DNA of 16,998 bases from Lachnospiraceae bacterium (GTDB lineage: Bacteria > Bacillota_A > Clostridia > Lachnospirales > Lachnospiraceae), in contig JAFZQP010000079.1 of assembly GCA_017620345.1 (NCBI GenBank), forward strand, positions 1 to 16,998. The letters run 5' to 3'. Positions 11,674 through 16,998 of this stretch are shown piece after piece. The position numbers and the translations under genes were made by a program. Each line of letters opens with the position of its first letter. Position 1 is the first letter of the stretch. The notes below the pieces were generated by a model that was not told where the DNA came from, did not search any database, and was given only the letters and a program-made list of their open reading frames with translations.

Positions 11674-13740
11674 CTACTCAATAAGTCCGGCTTCTGCCAT
11701 CTTCTTTATGGTAGGCAGCATATCATGGACCGAGTGTCCTATATATTCACTCAGTTCAAACAGATCGTTCGTTCCGTCCGCATATGCGGCTATGTCTTTC
11801 AGTATAAGTGTGTCTTTATAACTTTCCTTATTAGAAGTCGTGGGCATAAGTCCTCTTTTTCCGAACTGAGGCTCACACAGACATTTGATCCTGTACTTGC
11901 AGTTATTCTCGAGCGCCTCGATACACCTAAGCAGCACATCAAGACTTCCCGCCAGTCCGTCCGGTGATATTATATCCAGATTATCCGCACCGGTATGATA
12001 CTCCGGATACACATGGTATTTCGACCTGCAAAAACATACAAGCGGGATATCCACTCCCGGCGCCTGGTACTGTCTCTCGTCACTGCCTCTTTCCAGGTAG
12101 GAATATTCACAGAACTTCGGATCCATACCTTTGAGTACATTCATCAGTACCCTGTCGGCAAGTGTATTTGCATATCTGCTGTGTACGATCGAGTATGCCC
12201 TGTCATCACCAACACATGTTATATTGAATCCGGCGATGATATTTTTTTTCATAACTTCAAGATTACGCGATAAATAAGTGATAGCTCCGATCGTCTCAGG
12301 CAGGAGCACAAACCTGTATGAGTATTTTCTGTCCTTCATAAGGCTCACGTACTCTACAAGTTTTGACATGACTGCCGGCCCTGAACATTCATTGTTTGCC
12401 ATGGAAGGATGGCATATATATGAGCTGAAAAAGATCTCCTCTTTGCTCTTGCCCGGGATCAGCAGTTCTCCGTATGTCAACGACCCGGGGGCCAGTTCCG
12501 AATCTATATATGCATGATACTTTCCGTCGGGAAGACTCTTTAGCTGATCATCGCTCATGCAGAATCCCCAGCGTTCTTTGTAATATGATGTGCAGTAAGG
12601 TATATAGTGCGGCTGATCCTTGAGCGTATATATATGTTCTTTAAGATCCGCCAGATCCATCCACTCATCAACAGGCGTCGAGTATCCCATAACGTGGAGA
12701 TTGTTGACTTTCATATCAACTATCTTCTCCCCGTTTTCATTTTCAATATAGGCTTCCCTTATCGTCCACTCGTTCGGTATCGTCCAGTCAAATACCTGCG
12801 TACCCGTGGGAACTTCATAGAGCTTCATGTCAGGCATGTATCTGCGAAGTATTTCAAACGTATCGCGGACTCCCTTTCCCATAATGCTCCTGCATATGGG
12901 AAACAGCTGTGTAGCCCGCCGGAACATCTCTTTTCCATCCTCAAGATACGGGTTATCCTGTCCGATATATGAGCATATTCTGCGGCTCCTGTTATGTCTT
13001 ACATCTTCCTGAAGTATCGGATGGGACTGCGCCAGTTCAATGATCTTGAACTCCAGACCGTTGAGATAGAATCTCTTCATTATACCTTTTTCGATGAACT
13101 CATCCTCAAAGGCATATATGACATTTGTCACGTCCTTATCAAGAGCCCTTACGTTCATATCATAAGTGCGTCTTGTAGTAACTCCGTTTTCATCCGTATA
13201 ATCCGCCGTAAAATCCTTGAGATATCTGTAGTTATCATGAAGGTGACCGACCGATTGTTCCGCATAGTGAACAAATACAAAAGAATGTTCCAGATCCTTG
13301 TCGATGAACAGATTCCTGTATCCGTGCTCTACCATGTACGCAAACGGAGAATCGTCCCCGAAAGAACTTTTGTTATCAAGCGCACACAGTTCGTCGGTAT
13401 CCTTACCCCATACCGCAAACGAATATATCGGGTGACGGGTTCTCTTAAAATCACTGCGCTCCATTGCGATCTTGCACAGCGATCCTGTCTTGGCAGGCGT
13501 TTTGTAATAATCAAAAGGCTCGCCCCCGCAAAAGCTCCAATTAAATGTAGGGAACGCAAGCGTTCCCTCATTTCCTATTATATCTATTATTCCGTCGATA
13601 AGGATATTAAGATCCGTCTCGTCATAGTGATGCATTATCTCATACAGCAGACCTTTTACATCACTCGTGACATATACCCTGTCGCCCCGCTTCAGTCCCA
13701 GATGAGCGGCCAGGTCTCTTAACTTTATATATTCCGACAT
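11674..13740 (-). CDS. AAC(3)-like acyltransferase / DUF2172-DUF4910 peptidase-like / winged-helix fusion
   Basis: A 688-residue, three-part protein. Residues about 1-255 resemble the aminoglycoside 3-N-acetyltransferase family: LAFPTFNWSF (61-70), TRHPIYSFAVWG (101-112) and FVHYAEQSVGHLHDN (156-170), where H158 may be the catalytic-type His. About 260-430 match DUF2172, and 430-615 match DUF4910, an aminopeptidase-like (M28-like) domain: SSYICHPSMANNECSG (439-454), PETIGA (481-486), GSDERQY (552-558) and EYHTGADNLD (580-589). H443, E482, D554 and H582 are candidate metal or catalytic residues, but the Asp normally bridging zinc in M28 is Asn here (ANNE). About 625-688 resemble the winged-helix tail of this family. 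No signal peptide, so cytoplasmic. DUF2172/DUF4910 proteins are found in polysaccharide clusters. The adjacent acp and maoC suggest N-acylation from an acyl-ACP. Substrates unknown. Confidence 0.82.
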   Translation of the reverse strand: MSEYIKLRDLAAHLGLKRGDRVYVTSDVKGLLYEIMHHYDETDLNILIDGIIDIIGNEGTLAFPTFNWSFCGGEPFDYYKTPAKTGSLCKIAMERSDFKRTRHPIYSFAVWGKDTDELCALDNKSSFGDDSPFAYMVEHGYRNLFIDKDLEHSFVFVHYAEQSVGHLHDNYRYLKDFTADYTDENGVTTRRTYDMNVRALDKDVTNVIYAFEDEFIEKGIMKRFYLNGLEFKIIELAQSHPILQEDVRHNRSRRICSYIGQDNPYLEDGKEMFRRATQLFPICRSIMGKGVRDTFEILRRYMPDMKLYEVPTGTQVFDWTIPNEWTIREAYIENENGEKIVDMKVNNLHVMGYSTPVDEWMDLADLKEHIYTLKDQPHYIPYCTSYYKERWGFCMSDDQLKSLPDGKYHAYIDSELAPGSLTYGELLIPGKSKEEIFFSSYICHPSMANNECSGPAVMSKLVEYVSLMKDRKYSYRFVLLPETIGAITYLSRNLEVMKKNIIAGFNITCVGDDRAYSIVHSRYANTLADRVLMNVLKGMDPKFCEYSYLERGSDERQYQAPGVDIPLVCFCRSKYHVYPEYHTGADNLDIISPDGLAGSLDVLLRCIEALENNCKYRIKCLCEPQFGKRGLMPTTSNKESYKDTLILKDIAAYADGTNDLFELSEYIGHSVHDMLPTIKKMAEAGLIE

Positions 13741-13760
13741 CTCAGATCCCCATTCGAATC

Positions 13761-14945
13761 TTATTTTACTGTTGCTGTCTCAAGAGCGATATCAACCGCC
13801 TTTTTCTTGATGGCTTCTCTTGCTACATAACCCTTTCCGTGACTCTCAACGGAACTGTTGTAGTAATCGTCTCCACCGTATATCTCTTTTACGATAGACT
13901 CAGCTTCCTCTGCGGTAAAATCAATGCCTTCACTCTCGAGGATCGCCTGATATACAAGATCGGACTTGACGAATTCCTGTGCTCTTTCAGTGATATCAGC
14001 ATCATATTCCTCATCGGTCTTTCCAATATAATCCTCAAATGTGCCTGCATCCATACCGTACTGCTGGTACATCTGACTCATATACTGATATGACTCAACA
14101 TCCGCATATTTGGTTGTAGCCATTGTCTGCTTATAATACTTCTTCGGGTACTTGATGACAGTTGAATCATCAACAAGGTGTGTCTCGACATAGTCATGAA
14201 TCGACGACTCGCGATGGCTGTCTTTAAGATACTGCTCATATTCCGCAACTGTCGAACCCATATCAGAATAGTACTCCTGTACAAATTCATCATTATACTC
14301 GGGATCCACATATATTCCATGGATGGTTACGTCAAACTGTGCGGGTTTGCCTGCAAGTTCTTCAGTGCTGTAGTCTTCGGGGAAAGTAACATCGATCGTA
14401 AATTCCTCGCCCGGCTTATGTCCGATAAGCTGACTCTCAAAGCCCTCTATGAACTGGTTACTTCCTATTGTAAGGTCATATCCGTTTCCGCCTGAGTTAC
14501 CGCCTTCAAATTCTTCGCCGTTCATTGTTCCGACATAGTCGATGTTTACCTTGTCACCGTCTTTTACGGTACCTTCTTCCGACAGAACCTGATGATTTTC
14601 AAGATTCTGCTTGATCACGGCCTGGAACTCTTCATCCGTATAAGTGACCTCACTCTCGGGAACGACCATATGCTTGTAATCGCAAAGCGTCACATAATCC
14701 GTAGCCTTGATGCCTTTGATAAATCCGTTATCTTCAAGCTGTGCCGAATAATCGCTGCTTGGTGTTATCGTATTGGCTTCCTTGATGATGGCTCTTACAA
14801 CACCGAATACCACAAGACCGATGAGGGCAACGACTATAACAGCGCCCACGATCTTCCATATAAGGCTCTCTCTTTTCTTCCTGGCTACGCTCGCAGCGCG
14901 CTCTTCTCTTTTCTGCTTACTCTTGCTGACCGTTGATTCTTCCAT
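13761..14945 (-). CDS. Membrane-anchored trigger-factor-like FKBP peptidyl-prolyl isomerase
   Basis: A 394-residue protein. The charged, Lys/Arg-rich N-terminus (residues 1-27) stays inside, one transmembrane helix spans about 29-51, and the remainder is extracytoplasmic. An FKBP domain spans about 126-211 (GDKVNIDYVGTMNGEEFEGG, GSNQFIEGFESQLIGHKPGE, AGKPAQFDVTIHGI). The alpha-helical C-terminal part (about 215-394) resembles the trigger factor chaperone arm. The ribosome-binding domain of true trigger factor is replaced by the membrane anchor. It probably folds secreted proteins, as PrsA-type foldases do. The ATG follows GAGGAA with 8-base spacing. It sits 24 bases after plsY and 20 before the fusion gene, implying co-transcription. 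The fold assignment is firm; the physiological clients are unknown. Confidence 0.88.
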   Translation of the reverse strand: MEESTVSKSKQKREERAASVARKKRESLIWKIVGAVIVVALIGLVVFGVVRAIIKEANTITPSSDYSAQLEDNGFIKGIKATDYVTLCDYKHMVVPESEVTYTDEEFQAVIKQNLENHQVLSEEGTVKDGDKVNIDYVGTMNGEEFEGGNSGGNGYDLTIGSNQFIEGFESQLIGHKPGEEFTIDVTFPEDYSTEELAGKPAQFDVTIHGIYVDPEYNDEFVQEYYSDMGSTVAEYEQYLKDSHRESSIHDYVETHLVDDSTVIKYPKKYYKQTMATTKYADVESYQYMSQMYQQYGMDAGTFEDYIGKTDEEYDADITERAQEFVKSDLVYQAILESEGIDFTAEEAESIVKEIYGGDDYYNSSVESHGKGYVAREAIKKKAVDIALETATVK

Positions 14946-14969
14946 AATACAGTTCCTCTCTGCTTATAC

Positions 14970-15665
14970 TTATTTTGTAACTTCCCTGTTAAATATCTCT
15001 TTCCCGTCATCTACTATACCGAATCTCTCCGATTCATCCTGCCTTCTCCACAGGAAATGGAATCGAAGTTCGCTTCCCGAGCGTATCCTCGCAATGTTCT
15101 GCGCGTGTTTGTACAGTAACGCTACCCCGGCAATTCCAAGTATCCCCGCCGGGATCCATGCATGGTACACAACCCCGACCGTCAGCGGTGCAATGAACGA
15201 CATCGTGATCGGTGCAAAACAGATATAATCCGTTATCACTGCAATGAACAGTGCCACAACAAACAATACGAGAAACAGCCTTACATCAATGGCAAGTATC
15301 GTTCCTCCGTAGCACGCAAGTCCTTTGCCTCCCTTAAAGCCAAGATAGAAAGGAAAGATGTGTCCGAGTACCGCACCGACTCCCGCGATCATCCCCGCAC
15401 AGCTTATACCGTCAAGAAATGCTTCCGGAAACAGGTACTGTGCCAGTTTATACGCCAAAAAAGCCTTGAATATATCAAACAACGCAACAAATAACCCGGC
15501 CTTCTTGCCGATCACGATCACTACATTTGATGCTCCGGCATTTCCGGACCCGTAGTGCCTGATATCAAATCCTTTGATCCTGGATACGATGTAAGAAAAA
15601 TTGATACATCCGAAGAAATATCCGATTATTAAACTTCCAAGAACAATGTTGATGATTATCTTCAT
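14970..15665 (-). CDS. plsY: Glycerol-3-phosphate acyltransferase PlsY
   Basis: A 231-residue multi-spanning membrane protein. PlsY transfers an acyl group from acyl-phosphate to the sn-1 position of glycerol-3-phosphate, the first step of phospholipid synthesis. Family motifs: GSGNAGASN (39-47), GHIFPFYLGFKGGKG (101-115) and ARIRSGSEL (192-200). Its C-terminal cytoplasmic tail is somewhat longer than in short PlsY proteins. The start is the ATG at 15665-15663, matching the usual N-terminus; no ribosome binding site precedes it. Instead a perfect TATAAT ends 7 bases before the ATG, so transcription should begin at or one base before it, giving a leaderless mRNA. The gene heads a close-spaced series with the FKBP, fusion, acp and maoC genes. 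It might be a second, specialised plsY rather than the main copy. Confidence 0.94.
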   Translation of the reverse strand: MKIIINIVLGSLIIGYFFGCINFSYIVSRIKGFDIRHYGSGNAGASNVVIVIGKKAGLFVALFDIFKAFLAYKLAQYLFPEAFLDGISCAGMIAGVGAVLGHIFPFYLGFKGGKGLACYGGTILAIDVRLFLVLFVVALFIAVITDYICFAPITMSFIAPLTVGVVYHAWIPAGILGIAGVALLYKHAQNIARIRSGSELRFHFLWRRQDESERFGIVDDGKEIFNREVTK

Positions 15666-15672
15666 AGCACGA

Positions 15673-15701
15673 ATTATACCGCAAGCATTGGGGAGTGTCA
15701 A
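15673..15701 (-). promoter_or_regulatory. Consensus promoter giving a leaderless plsY transcript
   Basis: TTGACA (15701-15696), exactly 17 bases, then TATAAT (15678-15673) on the minus strand: a perfect sigma-A consensus. The expected start is 15666 or 15665, and the plsY ATG begins at 15665. Confidence 0.85.
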
Positions 15702-15702
15702 A

Positions 15703-15730
15703 ACACAATATCACAAACACAATACCACAA
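15703..15730. repeat. 14-bp tandem repeat next to the plsY -35 box
   Basis: ACACAATATCACAA (15703-15716) is followed directly by ACACAATACCACAA (15717-15730), one mismatch in 14, with a partial third start (ATACAA). The array abuts the -35 box, a usual place for an activator or repressor array. Confidence 0.7.
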
Positions 15731-15749
15731 ATACAAGGATTTACATTAA

Positions 15750-15882
15750 AGAAGAGTCCTTGTATATTTTTCAGGGCATTCCGCAGGCTCGTTACTTAGT
15801 GAGGTATCTCACGAACTTAGTAACGTGAGCACCGAGGACAATGAGCGGGAGCGTCCCGGAAAAATATAGCAAGGACTCTTCT
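15750..15882 (-). repeat. Large nested inverted-repeat element D, probable terminator
   Basis: Arms at 15750-15772 and 15859-15882 (outer part AGAAGAGTCCTTG) pair over about 23 bases with one bulged base. They lie between the isomerase stop and the plsY promoter region. Inside is a second hairpin built from GTTACT (15791-15796) and AGTAAC with GTGAG-GTAT-CTCAC at its tip. The interior also has TTCCGCAGGC (15779-15788), CCGAGGAC (15832-15839) and AATGAGCGGGAGCG (15840-15853), shared with elements A and C. On the minus strand the stem ends in TTCTTTAAT, a weak U-tract. Confidence 0.7.
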
Positions 15883-15900
15883 ATTTATAAAAATATAATA

Positions 15901-16998
15901 TTACTTGTAAGGATTCTCCGTCTTGTACAGGTTTCCTTCCGGTCTGTTGAACTCGATCTCACACGGACATACTCCGATGTACTTGAATACATCGATAAGA
16001 GCCTTGCCGTGATGTCCGAATGCAACTGCGCCGTGGTGAGGATAATTGCCGTCGATCAGAGCGTAACGGTAGAATCTTCCCATTTCCTTGATCGCGAATA
16101 CGCCTGTGCCACCGAATGATCTTGTTGCAACAGGAAGTACCTCTCCTTCCGCAACGTATGCACGAAGCGTGTTGTCAGCCGTAGACTGCAAACGATAGAA
16201 TGTGATATCTCCCGGTACGATGTCTCCTTCGAGCGTTCCGTTCGTAACCTCGATGGGAAGAGCACGTGCCATGATAGCCTGATACTTCATCTCGCCCTTT
16301 GTAAGCTTCTTGGAGCATGTATTTCCGCAATGGAATCCCATGAATGTATCTGTAAGCTTGTAATCAAACTTGCCTTCGATCGAATCCTTGTACATGCACT
16401 TGGGAACAGAGTTGTTGATGTCAAGGAGTGTAACGATATCATCACTTACGCATGTACCGATGAACTCTGAAAGAGCACCGTAAATATCAACCTCGCAGGC
16501 TACCGGTATGCCGCGTCCCGTAAGTCTTGAATTAACAAAGCAGGGAACGAATCCGAACTGTGTCTGGAATGCAGGCCAGCACTTACCGGCGATAGCGAAG
16601 AACTCCTTGGAGCCCTTGTGCTCCTCGATCCAATCGAGAAGTGTGATCTCGTACTGAGCGAGCTTGTCAAGAACCTCGGGCTTCTTGTTACCATCACCAA
16701 GCTCTGCAGCCATATCCTTGGCTACCTCTGCGATCCTTGAGTCTCCTGCATGCTTGTTGAATGATTCAAACAGGTCAAGCTCTGAATTCTCTTCTATCTC
16801 AACACCGATATTGTAAAGCTGCTTGATAGGAGCATTACATGCAAAGAAGTTCTGAGGTCTCGGTCCGAATGTAAAGATCTTAAGGTTCTTAAGTGCGTAT
16901 ACGGCTCTTGCTACAGGAATGAATGTGTGGATCATGTCTGCACAGTCCTCAGCATCGCCTACCGGATACTCGGGAATATATGCTCTTACATTACGAAG
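15901..16998 (-). CDS. L-fucose/L-arabinose isomerase family protein, 5' end missing
   Basis: The frame ends at a stop at 15901-15903 and stays open through the right edge, giving at least 365 residues; the true start lies outside. Before the internal Met at 16935 the frame reads LRNVRAYIPEYPVGDAEDCA, so that Met is not the start. Segments such as FTFGPRPQNFFACNAPIKQL, SRLTGRGIPVACEVDIYG and the C-terminal NYPHHGAVAFGHHGKALIDV match the clostridial L-fucose isomerase-like group, ketol isomerases of about 480-500 residues. The Glu in ACEVD and the His residues in the C-terminal segment are candidate metal or active-site residues. These enzymes convert an aldose such as L-fucose or L-arabinose to the ketose in the cytoplasm. 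The specific sugar cannot be read from this part. Element D follows the stop. Confidence 0.82.
   Translation of the reverse strand, partial: LRNVRAYIPEYPVGDAEDCADMIHTFIPVARAVYALKNLKIFTFGPRPQNFFACNAPIKQLYNIGVEIEENSELDLFESFNKHAGDSRIAEVAKDMAAELGDGNKKPEVLDKLAQYEITLLDWIEEHKGSKEFFAIAGKCWPAFQTQFGFVPCFVNSRLTGRGIPVACEVDIYGALSEFIGTCVSDDIVTLLDINNSVPKCMYKDSIEGKFDYKLTDTFMGFHCGNTCSKKLTKGEMKYQAIMARALPIEVTNGTLEGDIVPGDITFYRLQSTADNTLRAYVAEGEVLPVATRSFGGTGVFAIKEMGRFYRYALIDGNYPHHGAVAFGHHGKALIDVFKYIGVCPCEIEFNRPEGNLYKTENPYK

Noticed and set aside
12994..13722. A 242-codon plus-strand open frame
   Set aside because: Antisense to the acyltransferase/peptidase fusion, whose motifs are clear; no domain recognised and no supporting promoter.
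1..16998. CRISPR array, tRNA, rRNA, transposase or phage genes
   Set aside because: I found no regular direct-repeat array, no cloverleaf or rRNA sequence, and no mobile-element protein.

Overview
The window looks like chromosomal DNA from an anaerobic, low-to-moderate GC Firmicute, most probably class Clostridia, family Lachnospiraceae. The support is strong GGAGG-type ribosome binding sites, GTG and TTG starts, sigma-A-type promoters, pyruvate formate-lyase, MecA, the rpsF-ssb-rpsR operon order, and several clostridial surface proteins. The genus is not determined. Every gene except one small CxxC protein is on the minus strand, so transcription runs mainly from high to low coordinates. I saw no phage, insertion sequence, CRISPR array, rRNA or tRNA.

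Layout from low to high coordinates: the 5' end of pflB (cut by the window edge) is divergent from a 63-residue DUF1858 redox-disulfide protein, with a GC-rich palindrome between the two promoters. The small gene converges on mecA and shares stop-codon bases with it. About 570 bp without a convincing gene (1512-2082), rich in inverted repeats, separates mecA from a membrane-anchored SH3/GH18 glycosidase-like protein. Next come an AMP-forming acyl-CoA synthetase with a palindromic operator candidate, and a 941-residue secreted CAP/Ig-like protein. The housekeeping operon rpsF-ssb-rpsR follows, then a Sir2 deacylase.

From 15701 down to 10903 lies the most interesting unit: plsY, a membrane-anchored trigger-factor-like FKBP, a 688-residue fusion (AAC(3)-like acyltransferase + DUF2172/DUF4910 zinc-peptidase-like + winged helix), a stand-alone acyl carrier protein, and a MaoC-type hydratase. 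Close spacing suggests one transcript from a consensus promoter (TTGACA-17-TATAAT) whose predicted start lies at the plsY ATG, so plsY is probably leaderless. ACP, MaoC and an AAC(3)-fold acyltransferase together suggest that a dedicated acyl chain is made or held on ACP and moved to an amine. This is inference; the substrate is unknown. The window ends in an L-fucose/L-arabinose isomerase family gene that is open at its 5' side.

Operon ends carry large GC-rich inverted-repeat elements. Three of them (3907-4054, 10744-10874, 15750-15882) share internal words and look like one dispersed repeat family placed directly after stop codons, in the same orientation relative to transcription.
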